A program made the translations under genes and the position numbers. 64,000 nt of DNA from Rhizobium ruizarguesonis (lineage in GTDB: Bacteria; Pseudomonadota; Alphaproteobacteria; Rhizobiales; Rhizobiaceae). The notes below the pieces were generated by a model that was not told where the DNA came from, searched no databases, and saw nothing but the letters and a program-made list of their open reading frames with translations. Shown in pieces: positions 43,993 to 53,036 of the stretch. The first letter of the stretch is position 1; each line of letters opens with the position of its first letter. The DNA is taken from contig NZ_PQIG01000075.1 of the NCBI RefSeq assembly GCF_012349115.1, positions 39,665 to 103,664 on the forward strand, in the 5' to 3' direction.

Positions 43993-44443
43993 TGTCTGTT
44001 CCTTTCGGTTGTTTCGGGCCGCGCCCTTCGCGGCCTCGATGGCTGTCGCAAGGATCGGGGACGATCGGACCGCACCTGGAAGGCCGTAATGAAATGGAGG
44101 GCGGTCGGGAGAAACTTTGTTGTCGCGCGAGGAATGCGAACGCAGTTCGCAGGGGACGAAAGTTGCGGACGGCCGTTGCGGGAGAACGATCGAGGCGAAG
44201 CCGGTCTCCGATCAGACATGCCTCATCGAGCCCGCGGAGGGCGTGGCCTATGACAGCGGTGGAAGGAACTTGATCATGGCCCTCGCCGTGCGTTGCCCCG
44301 GCAGAACAGCCCGGCCGCGAAGCCGTTCCCCAGTCTCTAAAGCATAGCGTCGGCTTCGGATGCGACAAACTCGGCCGCCCGGGCAGTTGCCTTCTCTCAT
44401 CAACGCAATATTGTCGGGCCGCGATGTGTCGCCTGGAGGATCT
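43993..44443. other. Divergent intergenic region
   Basis: About 450 bases between DUF736 and the small 44444 gene. It contains a 7-3-7 palindrome at 44135-44151 and a leader segment similar to one at 43024-43075. No supported coding frame. Confidence 0.4.
44135..44151. promoter_or_regulatory. Palindrome upstream of DUF736
   Basis: TGCGAACGCAGTTCGCA is a perfect 7-3-7 inverted repeat, about 143 bases upstream of the DUF736 start and 290 bases upstream of the 44444 gene. It is a candidate operator for a dimeric repressor. No matching second copy was seen. Confidence 0.45.
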
Positions 44444-44620
44444 ATGCGTCAGCAGACAAAGCCGTTTACCGTCGAAATCAAGCAGTCCCGAAAGCTGAAA
44501 GCCAACGATCGGAAACCATCGATCTGGGGGAGGCCGGACCTCACGTCCGATGAGCACGCGCTCGCGGAGAGAGCGCCGAAAGAGCTGTCGGCCGTTGCGG
44601 GTGACAACGACCGACCTTGA
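44444..44620 (+). CDS. Small conserved-type plasmid protein (58 aa)
   Basis: ATG 44444, with TGGAGGA upstream, encodes MRQQTKPFTVEIKQSRKLKA and continues to RDLTSDEHALAERAP-like helical sequence. Its opening (KPFTVEIKQSR) is of a type I associate with small rhizobial plasmid proteins next to antirestriction genes. It converges with ArdC, 6 bases away. The function is unknown. Confidence 0.6.
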   Translation: MRQQTKPFTVEIKQSRKLKANDRKPSIWGRPDLTSDEHALAERAPKELSAVAGDNDRP

Positions 44621-44626
44621 CGTCTC

Positions 44627-45544
44627 CTACGCGGCCGCTCTCTCGTCGGCCTGAATGGGCTGGAGACCGTGCAGGAAGCTGACGGCACGCTGGGCATGCG
44701 CCGCGGCTTGGAAGATGGCCCGCTTGTCGTCGGATAGAACCTTCAGCCACGAGCCGAGGTACGACGCATGGTCCGGCCGGGGCTCCAGCTCCGGTGCGAT
44801 CCGGAGATCGGCGCATAGGAAGCAACTCCCGAGCTCCGCAATCAGCTCTTCGCGAGCCCGCTCGGTCTTGTCCTTCGTATAGCGGCTAAGATCGCGATCG
44901 ACGCGATCGGGGCGCGCAGTCCAATGGCAACTTTCGTGACTGAGCGTGGCCACGTAGGACGCCGCGTCTCGGAATGTCTCGAACGGCGGCATCTGGATGT
45001 GGTCCGTGACCGGCGAATAATAGGCCTGCGCGCCACCATGCCGAATGACAGCGCCCGTGTTGCGGAAAAAGCGATCGGCGTGCTCGATCGCATCGAGCAC
45101 CGGGGTCGGTGGGTGATGATAGTGTTCGGGCAGTCCGTCGATCTGCTCGATGTTGAACACTGTGTAAGCCTTCAAGAATGGGATTTCCCGATCGACTTCT
45201 CCACCACTGCCGTCCGCCTCGGGCTTGGTGAACCGGCTGGCGAAGACGACCGTCGAGCCGGTCTCGCCCTTTCGCACCGCCGCCCCCAGTTCAAGCGCCT
45301 GCTTGAAGGTCATCCACATGGGTGAAGTGAAGCCGCGCGCCATCCCCTCCGACCATAACAAGAGAATGTTCATGCCCGAATAGGGCTGACCGTTGTGGCG
45401 CAGCGGCCGGGTAATCCGGCCCTTGGTGTTGGCCGCATGCCATGGCTTCATCCAGGGTTTTACACCCTTTTCAAGGTCGGCTACGATTCTATCCGTGATC
45501 CGCGCATAGATGTCGGCGCGTTCGCCTTCGGCTTTCCTGCTCAT
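44627..45544 (-). CDS. ArdC-like antirestriction protein (DUF1738)
   Basis: A 305-residue ArdC-type protein. The N-terminal ssDNA-binding domain has YARITDRIVADLEKGVKPWM, then RPLRHNGQPYSGMNILLLW. The C-terminal zincin-like metalloprotease domain has HESCHW (~residue 205) and EELIAELGSCF. ArdC proteins protect incoming plasmid DNA. ATG 45544 is chosen over 45574 because AAGGATAAGGAC sits at proper spacing. Intact and probably expressed on entry. Confidence 0.9.
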   Translation of the reverse strand: MSRKAEGERADIYARITDRIVADLEKGVKPWMKPWHAANTKGRITRPLRHNGQPYSGMNILLLWSEGMARGFTSPMWMTFKQALELGAAVRKGETGSTVVFASRFTKPEADGSGGEVDREIPFLKAYTVFNIEQIDGLPEHYHHPPTPVLDAIEHADRFFRNTGAVIRHGGAQAYYSPVTDHIQMPPFETFRDAASYVATLSHESCHWTARPDRVDRDLSRYTKDKTERAREELIAELGSCFLCADLRIAPELEPRPDHASYLGSWLKVLSDDKRAIFQAAAHAQRAVSFLHGLQPIQADERAAA

Positions 45545-45840
45545 GTCCTTATCCTTCGTTTGAGGCCGCGCCATCGCGACCCCGTCGCGGAGGTCCGAAG
45601 GCAGGAGCGATCAGGCGGCTCGCGGCACCGGAACGGCCAGAACGGAGTGGAGGACGGCAAAGCCGTTGCGGCTGACCGCCGGCTCCTGCAGGACCGCCGA
45701 CCGGGACGGGGCCGGCGTGGCGGGCTGGGTCCTTGTCCTTCCTTTCCTTCCCCTGACACGGAAAAGGCCGGTCCCAAAGGAACCGGCCCGAGAATTAAGA
45801 GAGAGGGAAATGGGCGAGCCGAAGCTCCGCCAAACGCGGC
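45545..45840. other. Intergenic leader region
   Basis: About 295 bases between ArdC and the 45841 gene. No coding frame is supported. A hairpin-like stretch of AAGGCCGGTCCCAAAGGAACCGGCC lies near 45763-45789 and may terminate the upstream minus-strand transcript. Confidence 0.35.
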
Positions 45841-46425
45841 TCAACCGAGAGCCGCCAGCTGCGCCTCGGCCGCCTTGCGGTCGAGCGAGTGGCCCGCGTT
45901 TTCGACTGGGCGGTCGAAAGGCTTCCAGGCTTCGCCGATGACTTGGCCGTAGGCTGCGACGGCACCCTCAGCGGCCATCCGCAGCGCGTGGGACTGAATG
46001 CCCATGTCGGCCGCGAACTCGCGTTTTCGCTGGGCGGCGCTATCGTAGCCGACCGGGCCATCGAGATCCTCGTCACGGGCATCGTTTGCCGACTTGGCGG
46101 TGGCGTCTCGCGCCTCGGAGACTGCCCGGCTGTAGAACTGGCCGGCTCCGTGCGCCGAGCCGACATAGGCTCCGACGATGCGCTGGAGATGGATCTGCAT
46201 CGCCTTCTCGCCGAGGCCGTTCGAGAGGCTGTCGGCGGTTTCGATTATCAGGCGCTCGTGGAGTTCACGGATGCCATCGCTGTCGACCACCGCGGTCCCG
46301 AAACTCTCGGCGATCAGCATTGCCTGCGCGGTGTCCGGGCAAGTGAACCTGACCATTTCGAGGGTGGCGCCCTTGCGGAGCGGCACGACGCGGGCTGCGG
46401 ATCGAGTGGTTACGGGCTTGGCCAT
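45841..46425 (-). CDS. Plasmid hypothetical protein (194 aa)
   Basis: A 194-residue protein beginning MAKPVTTRSAARVVPLRKGA, with GGAAGATCCC upstream of ATG 46425. It has no signal peptide or membrane helix and is Ala-rich in its second half. It belongs in the accessory set beside ArdC, but I do not recognise a functional family. Confidence 0.75.
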   Translation of the reverse strand: MAKPVTTRSAARVVPLRKGATLEMVRFTCPDTAQAMLIAESFGTAVVDSDGIRELHERLIIETADSLSNGLGEKAMQIHLQRIVGAYVGSAHGAGQFYSRAVSEARDATAKSANDARDEDLDGPVGYDSAAQRKREFAADMGIQSHALRMAAEGAVAAYGQVIGEAWKPFDRPVENAGHSLDRKAAEAQLAALG

Positions 46426-47209
46426 GGGATCTTCCTTTCGTGGTTTCCACCGAAGCGGCTCCGGCCCCTGCCGGTCTGCCCTTCGATGCGGTCGACAGGA
46501 ACCGGCTGAGGACGGGCGCTTTCACAGGTCCGGGACGGCTGGAAGAGCGAAACGGGTTTGCGGACAAGCGGGGGTAAAGCCCTGCGAAGGGCGCGAACCC
46601 GTTTTGCGAGGAAGGCTGCACCGGCCGCTCCGCGGCGCGCCAGCGGCCTTGAAACCACCGGCCGCCGGTTCAGACCGCAGCGAAAACGAAGGGCAAGCCG
46701 GCAGGCTTCGGGCTATGACTCCGAAATCCCGAAGGAGAGAACCTCTGCGACCGACAGCCCGCATTCCTCCTCCAGCGCATCAGCCCGCACCAAAAACGCA
46801 CCCTCTCGGCCGGGCCCATGCCGCCGCACCATCCGTGTCATCGCCGAGCGTCAGACGCATGGCGGCGATCGCCCCTCCTGACGTTTAAGCTTGTGAGCCA
46901 GCGCAGCGATTTCCGTTCGTCGCTCGAAGGTGCACCGCTCGATGAGATCCTGAAACAGCTGTTCATCGGCCGGTCCAGCGCCACCCACCCAGCGGTGCGA
47001 GTGGAGCGCGGCTTTCTCCGTGACCGCGATGCGCTCGGTCCGACGCCTAATCTGCCGGCAATGCGACCGGGATAGCGGGTTATCTCTCGCCTCGCCGTCA
47101 CCACGCGGGACAGAAGAAGACCGGAACTGACCGCGGTCGCGCCTATCCCTGCGCCTGGAAGGCAGACGAATTCATACGCGATCTTCTAGCGCCGCAAGGA
47201 ACCCCAGCA
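46426..47209. other. Intergenic region with a coding-like remnant
   Basis: About 780 bases. On the minus strand, near 46851-47060, a coding-like tract reads RTERIAVTEKAALHSHRWVG, then DEQLFQDLIERCTFERRTEI, ending at 46851. No good start codon is available and the family is not recognised, so it may be a truncated plasmid gene. The rest shows no supported feature. Confidence 0.3.
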
Positions 47210-47950
47210 TCAACGATAATACGCCCTAGCAAGATTTTGATAAAAATTGCGTGTGATGAACGGCACGCTCACGCCGAAGTCATACAAGTCGAGCGTGAGC
47301 GATGCTTCATCGGTCAGATCGAACCAACCGATCGCAGGCTGCATACCGCCACGGGTTCTCGTGCCCACGACTCTGTGCCCGATTGAATAGTCATGCACAT
47401 ACGCAACCAGTGGATGCGTTCCATCCATATGCGGCTTTGTCGTCGTATGGTAACCACGATTGCTCCAGTAACTAACCGCGTTGACGTGCGCTTGGCCGTC
47501 GCAACTTGATAGCCATACGATGACATTCTGCCAATCATATCGAGACCCCACATCGGTTGGCCAATCTCCGATCTTGTTCTTGGGGAAGAACCAAGAATAC
47601 ATGACCGCGCACTCGCCCTCAAACTCATCCGCCCTGACATAAATTTGTCCAAGGTTTTTTGAGCACCCGTCCGACGCAAAACCAGATGGCTTCAGACCGC
47701 CGCTGACGTTGCCGGCGGCATCTACTGCCGGGAAAGGCACACAGCCGCTATTGACTTTGAGGTAAGGCTGGTAGGTCTTGAGGAATTCGGAGGTGCTGTC
47801 GGGAAACCCTCGGACCTCGTCGTGATTGATGACTTGAGGAGCGTCGGCCTCAACCGATCGTCCGCAAATGAGGGCAAATATTAATGCGGCAAAGAGCGTT
47901 CGCCGACGAGATGCACTGGTGAGAGCGACCTTGCTTTTTTTGCGTAGCAA
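47210..47950 (-). CDS. Secreted Nep1-like (NPP1/NLP) family protein with degenerate signature
   Basis: A 246-residue secreted protein of the necrosis-inducing NPP1 family. A signal peptide covers residues ~1-35. Family landmarks are INHDEVRGFPDS, VNSGCVPFPAVDAAGNVSGG, then YSWFFPKNKIGD. The heptapeptide, normally GHRHDWE, is GSRYDWQ at ~135-141. It keeps the Asp but lacks both His residues and the Glu that bind calcium in plant-toxic members. The start is TTG 47950 after AAGGGAG at 8 bases. Cytolytic activity is therefore doubtful and a non-toxic role is possible. It may be co-transcribed with a 131-residue unknown gene upstream. Confidence 0.8.
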   Translation of the reverse strand: MLRKKSKVALTSASRRRTLFAALIFALICGRSVEADAPQVINHDEVRGFPDSTSEFLKTYQPYLKVNSGCVPFPAVDAAGNVSGGLKPSGFASDGCSKNLGQIYVRADEFEGECAVMYSWFFPKNKIGDWPTDVGSRYDWQNVIVWLSSCDGQAHVNAVSYWSNRGYHTTTKPHMDGTHPLVAYVHDYSIGHRVVGTRTRGGMQPAIGWFDLTDEASLTLDLYDFGVSVPFITRNFYQNLARAYYR

Positions 47951-47967
47951 CTTTATTCTCCCTTGTC

Positions 47968-48363
47968 TTAAACCGTTTTGACCAGCTTGCGCGCCGCGGT
48001 CGAATTGTCGTTTGACACGCGCCGGATCTCTCGTGAGCTGACAAGTGACGACTGCTTGTCCTCAAGCCGCGCGGCATCGTCACGTCCCTCCCCAATCTTC
48101 AGCGTCCACCTCAGCTCGCTTGACCCGCCAACTGCGCCCGCTGCGGCGGATAAAGATTGAGAATGGCAAAGACTTTGGGCCAGACACGCGGCTTTCGTTC
48201 TTAAAGCGAGCTTAAATCGCCTGATTGCGGGTCGCGTCTTCGAGATCCGGTATTTGCTTGTGAAGTTTTGGATATTGTCCGGAGATGTTTGGACTTTCTG
48301 GCTTTGGGCAACCCGCGATGCGCCGTTCAGGAGATCCCTTAGCTCGACATGACATTCTGGCAC
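47968..48363 (-). CDS. Hypothetical protein (131 aa)
   Basis: A 131-residue frame from GTG 48363 ends 17 bases before the NLP start, as if co-transcribed. It is Ser/Arg/Lys rich with a central Ala/Gly segment (LSAAAGAVGGSSELRWTLKI) and no recognised domain. The start lacks a strong ribosome-binding site and the family is unknown, so the call is tentative. Confidence 0.35.
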   Translation of the reverse strand: MPECHVELRDLLNGASRVAQSQKVQTSPDNIQNFTSKYRISKTRPAIRRFKLALRTKAACLAQSLCHSQSLSAAAGAVGGSSELRWTLKIGEGRDDAARLEDKQSSLVSSREIRRVSNDNSTAARKLVKTV

Positions 48364-48550
48364 AGAGCCACCACCTTTCGGGGTACACTCGAGTGCGAAG
48401 GGACCGGGCCCACAGATCCGCGAACCTGTCCGATGCAGAAGCTCGCGCGAAACGCGGGCGATCCGGTCGGATCAAACATGCGTTTTCGCTCCAATGGTTC
48501 GTTAGAATTCCTGTCGACGCTGTCTGAGCAGCGCCAACAGGTTCCTATTT

Positions 48551-49642
48551 TCAAGGCTGCTTCGGCGGTGGCACGCAATGTTTCCCGTGACAAACCTGCT
48601 CACCCTTGTATTCCGCCAGGGTATGCAGCAATTGCGCCATCTGTTCATGCTTCTCGACCTCCGGGAGAGACGCTCCATCTAGGAACCTCAAAGCCTGCTC
48701 GAGCAAATCCACAGCCCGGCCGTTGTCGCCGCTCTCATGGTAGTAAAGGGCAACCGACAGAGAAGAATCAGGTGACAGAGCCTGTTGCTGATACAGCCTC
48801 AGGATTCGTTCGGAGAGCTCCTTGCCCATCGAAAAGCGTTCCACCGTTGGAAGGCCCGAGTAATCGTACCAACCGAAGAGTTGTTCCAACGCCTCGACAA
48901 GCCAATCTTCAGAGTTTCGTTCAATTGCATCGCGAGCAAATTGAGCCAATGCTATCCAGCCCGCATCCATGTCGCGCATTCTTCCGATCAATGTCGCGAC
49001 ATGCCGCTGCCGCAAGGAGATGTCGTCCGGGAAAAGATTGATGCCCTCTTCAAAGGCCGCGAGCGCCGCCTTCCAATCCTCAATCTCTGTCGCCGCCCGG
49101 ATTCGGCCACGCAACGCGTTGTACGAAACATCGCTCTCGCCTTCAGCAATCCGCGCCTTTTCGGCATTTTTTGCTTCCGCGCTGGCGCGCCAACTGCCGT
49201 CAATCACTCTTGGCAAAATGAATTTGAGTTCATCCGGATCACCGATAGAGGCGATGCTGCCGTCTCGGTCGACAATGAACGCCTGTGGAACGCAGAAAGA
49301 TAGACTGGCACCCATCCAATGCTTATCCATTTCGCCTGAGTAGTCGAACCCGATCCGTATGTTCGCATGCGGGAGCCATTTGGTTACCCATGCGTCCACC
49401 TGAGCTAGGGCCTCGTCAGCCGTTACAATGCCGATGACCTCAATTCCGATGTCCCGGTATTGCTCTTGCAACTGAGCCAGGCGGACCAGCGCCGGCCCGC
49501 AACCACTGCAGGTAGTGGAAACGAACGCAGGGATGTATATCTTGCCCAGCTGGAAGTTGGAAAGCGGATCGCCGCGCAGCCAGTGCTGCACGTTGATCGA
49601 CGGGGCTGGAGAGCCGCTATTTAAGCTGGAGGTCATTTTCAT
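48551..49642 (-). CDS. Thioredoxin-like domain protein with helical C-terminal repeat domain
   Basis: A 363-residue protein. The N-terminal redoxin (TlpA/AhpC-like) domain has a C-x2-C active site in VSTTCSGCGPALVRLAQLQE (residues 45 and 48), then IEVIGIVTADEALAQVDAWV and FIVDRDGSIAS. The C-terminal half (residues ~175-340) is all-helical and TPR-like (WKAALAAFEEGINLFPDDIS, then AVDLLEQALRFLDGA). No signal peptide is visible, so cytoplasmic action is likely. It lies 187 bases from the NLP block on the same strand. A partner is not known. Confidence 0.8.
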   Translation of the reverse strand: MKMTSSLNSGSPAPSINVQHWLRGDPLSNFQLGKIYIPAFVSTTCSGCGPALVRLAQLQEQYRDIGIEVIGIVTADEALAQVDAWVTKWLPHANIRIGFDYSGEMDKHWMGASLSFCVPQAFIVDRDGSIASIGDPDELKFILPRVIDGSWRASAEAKNAEKARIAEGESDVSYNALRGRIRAATEIEDWKAALAAFEEGINLFPDDISLRQRHVATLIGRMRDMDAGWIALAQFARDAIERNSEDWLVEALEQLFGWYDYSGLPTVERFSMGKELSERILRLYQQQALSPDSSLSVALYYHESGDNGRAVDLLEQALRFLDGASLPEVEKHEQMAQLLHTLAEYKGEQVCHGKHCVPPPKQP

Positions 49643-50310
49643 TCTCCACCGGTAGTTATCCGACGCTTCGTGCGCCAGGGATGAGCGTGTGAAGTATCAG
49701 CTCGGGTTGTTCGATTTCGAAACGCGGCGCATGTTCCGTCTGTTGGACGCACGCTTGTGATCTCGTCTTCTAAAATGGCTTCTGCGGGTGCGGGCGGCCA
49801 TTGCGAGTGTCCTTCTTTTGGGAGCGATGTTTCCGTCGTGACAGGTAGACGCCGAGCCTTGATGCAGATGGAGGTCTTTCCATGAACACCACTTATGCTT
49901 CTCCGCGTTAGACGCCGCGGGTCGTGCAAGGGACGTCTATAAGTCAGGCGCCGGAGGTTCAGCCTCTTTGCAATTGCGGATCCGACCGGGGCCGGGTCTC
50001 CATCAATTGTCCGCTTTCCGGAACGACGATCAGGCGCCTGAATGTCCGGCACCCGTTTGATAAAAGGCACAGTGTGCATAGTCGCTTGATCTCCCGAAAT
50101 CGGAACAGGTCAGTAGCGACCCGGCTTACTCTGAGCACTACTCGTGCCAGTCAGGTTGCGCCGATAAGCCTTTGAGATTGCACATGTGCTGTTGTCGCTA
50201 TTCGCAGGGGTTTTGTAGGGCTTCCGACATGTCGTGTCGCAATCCGCCCGCGATCACTACCGCGTTGGAGAGGCGGTCCGATGGGCTTCCAATCGGATAA
50301 GTCATGAAGG
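49643..50310. other. Intergenic region, nothing recognised
   Basis: About 670 bases between the redoxin gene and the IS3 remnant. A minus-strand frame (49639-50079) is open, but it is Arg-rich with no motifs or ribosome-binding site and I do not call it. The redoxin promoter should lie near 49643-49750. Confidence 0.35.
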
Positions 50311-50943
50311 CTGCGCTACGAGCGGGGAGATTTGTACCGCTATCGTCGCGTGCACGTGCTGTTGGAACGTGAGGGTTGGGCCACCTACATCAAGCGAACC
50401 TATCGCCTTTACACGGACTTGGGCCTGCAATTGCGGAACAAGACGCCCAAGCGCCGGGTAAAGGCCAAACTTCGCGAGGAATGATGTCTGGACGATGGAC
50501 TTCGTTCACGATGAGCTCGCCACCGGAAAGAACTGCGCGTTGTGACGATGGTCGACACCTTCTCGCGTTATACTCCCGTGCTCGATCCACGCCACAGCTA
50601 TCGAGGTGAAGATGTCGTGCAAACCTTGGAACGGGTGTGCCGGAACGTCGGCTATCCGAAGACGATCCGTGTTGACGCGGGGACGGAGTTCGTATCCCGC
50701 GATCTTGACCTTTGGGCCTACGCCAAGGGGGTGACCTTGGACTTCTCACGCCCAGGCAAGCCGACCGATAATGCGTTCATTGAAGCGCTCAATGGCCGCT
50801 TCCGCGCGGAAAGTCTGAACCAGCATTGGTTCCTGCCACTTGCGGATGCGCCCGAAACGATGGAGGATTGGCGTAGATACTACAACGAAGAACGGCCTCA
50901 TGGTGCAATCGGCAATGAGGTACCGATCTCGCTGATGAATTAG
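50311..50943 (+). pseudogene. IS3-family (IS407-group-like) transposase OrfB remnant
   Basis: The first part (50311-50484) encodes LRYERGDLYRYRRVHVLLER, then KRTYRLYTDLGLQLRNKTPK. After frameshifts near 50485 and 50535, a frame from 50542 carries the integrase core: TMVDTFSRYTPVLDP, RVDAGTEFVSRDLD, DFSRPGKPTDNAFIEALNGR, then MEDWRRYYNEERPHGAIGNE. The DDE residues are visible but the N-terminal OrfA and part of OrfB are missing. The 3' end runs into the following gene, so the element is an inactive fragment. Confidence 0.85.
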
Positions 50944-51134
50944 GCAGGCGCAACCAGTTCCAGTCCCAAATGGACTAACACAACGTGGCAGGTCAGCGGA
51001 TCAGCCTCCCTTGCTGTAGCGGCTTTCCCTGCGGCGAGCTTCTTCCGGTGACGCTCGGGCGGGCGAGGCGGGCCGTCGCACCAGGCGACGATGGAGCCAC
51101 TCGGGGCGAGCTCATAAACCAAAGACGCAGACAT
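50940..51134 (-). CDS. Small plasmid protein with 3' end altered by IS3 (64 aa)
   Basis: From ATG 51134, with CAGGAGAACGAAG upstream, the frame encodes MSASLVYELAPSGSIVAWCD and PPRPPERHRKKLAAGKAAT. This opening is of a type I associate with short rhizobial plasmid proteins. The last ~25 codons come from the IS3 end region, so the native C-terminus was probably replaced. It is downstream of the ParB-domain gene on the same strand. Confidence 0.5.
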   Translation of the reverse strand: MSASLVYELAPSGSIVAWCDGPPRPPERHRKKLAAGKAATAREADPLTCHVVLVHLGLELVAPA

Positions 51135-51222
51135 CTTCGTTCTCCTGTTTTGATGTGTGGAAACAAAGCCGCCGCCGGTGATGGCCGGCGGTGGTATCGG
51201 TCGAAACGAAGTGAGGAGATTG

Positions 51223-53036
51223 CTACTCGGCGGCGATCCCGTAAGCGGTCTCGAGGCCATTGGCGCTGGCGTCAGCGTCGGCTTCGTCCAACTCTTCGTG
51301 CTCGGCGTCCGCCGCTTTGCCGTCGTCCTCGGCTTCCGGTACACGCGGATTGGTCTCCGCTTCGTCCTCGACCGACGGCTCACCGTCCTCGCTGCCGCCG
51401 ACCGGCCCGTCGGCGGGGGCTTCGCCGTCCTCGCCACCATGTTCCACGCTCTTGGCAAGCCACTCGGCCAGCTTCGCGTCATCGGGCGCGAAGAGGGCAG
51501 ACTGATGCACGAAGCGCTCTTCCTTGAAGTGTTCGACAAGGGCAGCGCGGGTGTCCCGGACGCGCGGGCAGGGAACGACACTCGTGCCGCCGCAGGACGC
51601 TTCCAATGCCGGGCGAGAGAGGCACGCGAGGAACTCCTCCGTGCCCATGTTCGGAAGATAAGCGTCGGCACCGATGGCATCGCCGGCGACCCGGACAACG
51701 ACGCCGCTGTCCGAACGATTGGTGCGGGCCGACAGCGCGTCGATCAAGGTCAATCTAGCCACGACGCGTAGCGTATCCATGTCGAACTCCAGCTTGCCGC
51801 TTTCACCGATCAGCCGGACGACGTGCCGGACGAACCGCCTGGACCCATAGAGATGCCCGGAGACTTCGGAGCCGGAGTCGACCGAGACGTTCTGCCCGGC
51901 AAACGCAAGCACCAGCATTGCCATGAGCGTATCGTCCTCGATCGGAGCCCGTGCCAGCGCCTCGTGCAGCGCGTCGGTGCGGAAATCGCCGATCATGTCG
52001 ATGCCGTTTCGGGTCACGTCCGGCCGGGTCTTGGCTGAAACGTCGATGGCCTCGTTTCCTTCCTCGCCGCCGGGCAAGGTCGGATCGCCCTTGCCTTTCG
52101 CTTGTCTGGCTTCCGGCATCCGAAAATGGGCAGACTGCACCTTGCCCTCACGATCGAGAAACATGGCGGTGCAATCGCCCTTGGAGGGCTTGCCATAGAT
52201 ACGCTCCGCCTTCGGCGGCAGTTGCGGCTGGCCCCAATTGTTGACCTCAACGATGGCGCCCTTCTTCGGGAGATTGCTGCTCATCCACTCCTGCTGCGCG
52301 CCGAGGAATGCTTCGACGTTGGTGGTGTAGCGGTTATCCTCGTCGGCGGGTCCGAACAGGTCTTCCGCCCACTCGATGCCGTAGGCCTGGCGGAGATCGT
52401 CGCCGAAACTCGCATCGCGCGCGAACATGCGGGTCTTGGTGAGGCCGTTGGCGATCGCCCACCAGGATGCTGTGTCACCCTTCTTCGGCTTGTGTGCCTT
52501 CCAGACTTCCTTCTGCTCATCGAGTGACGCCGCGGAAATCGTGCGAAGCTGCTGCTCGCTCGGCATGTCGCCCTTGGCCATGTGACGAGCATCGCAGGCA
52601 GCACATTGGCGAGCAGGCGAAGCTTGCGGATTTGTCTGACCGGCAGGGCCAGCGCGATCGCAATCGCCTCCTCGGTCCAACCGAGTGCAACGAGGCGCTC
52701 GATGCCACGCCATTGGTCGACCGGATTGAGCGGCTCGCGCGCGATGTTTTCGATCATCGAACGCATCGCGCCATTGTCGTTGGCCGCCTCGACGACGATA
52801 ACATCAATTTCCTCGATGCCGGCGGCGATGGCCATGCGGGTGCGCCGGTGACCGGCTTCGATGACATAGCCGTTGCCGCCGGCTTCGGCAAAAATGACGG
52901 GCGGCTGGATGACGCCGACAGCCTTGATGGTCGCAAGCAGCAGCGCGTCGGGCGGCACTGGGAGGAGACCGCCATGTGCATCAGCTGTGTGCACTATGAT
53001 GATATTTTGATCAGATGGAAAACATTTATTGTGCAA
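51223..53036 (-). pseudogene. ParB-domain plasmid protein, frameshifted
   Basis: The N-terminal frame (from TTG 53036) encodes a ParB-like domain: PPVIFAEAGGNGYVIEAGHR, RTRMAIAAGIEEIDVIVVEA, then SMIENIAREPLNPVDQWRGI. It fails after ANVLPAML near 52582. The C-terminal frame then picks up with HMAKGDMPSEQQLRTISAAS and runs to 51223 as a long protein ending in an acidic tail. A missing base near 52582-52586 joins the two into one ~600-residue protein. These plasmid ParB-domain proteins are DNA-binding or nuclease-like. As written the gene is broken. Confidence 0.75.

Noticed and set aside
49639..50079. Minus-strand frame upstream of the redoxin gene
   Set aside because: It lacks a ribosome-binding site and any recognisable motif and is Arg/Thr rich.
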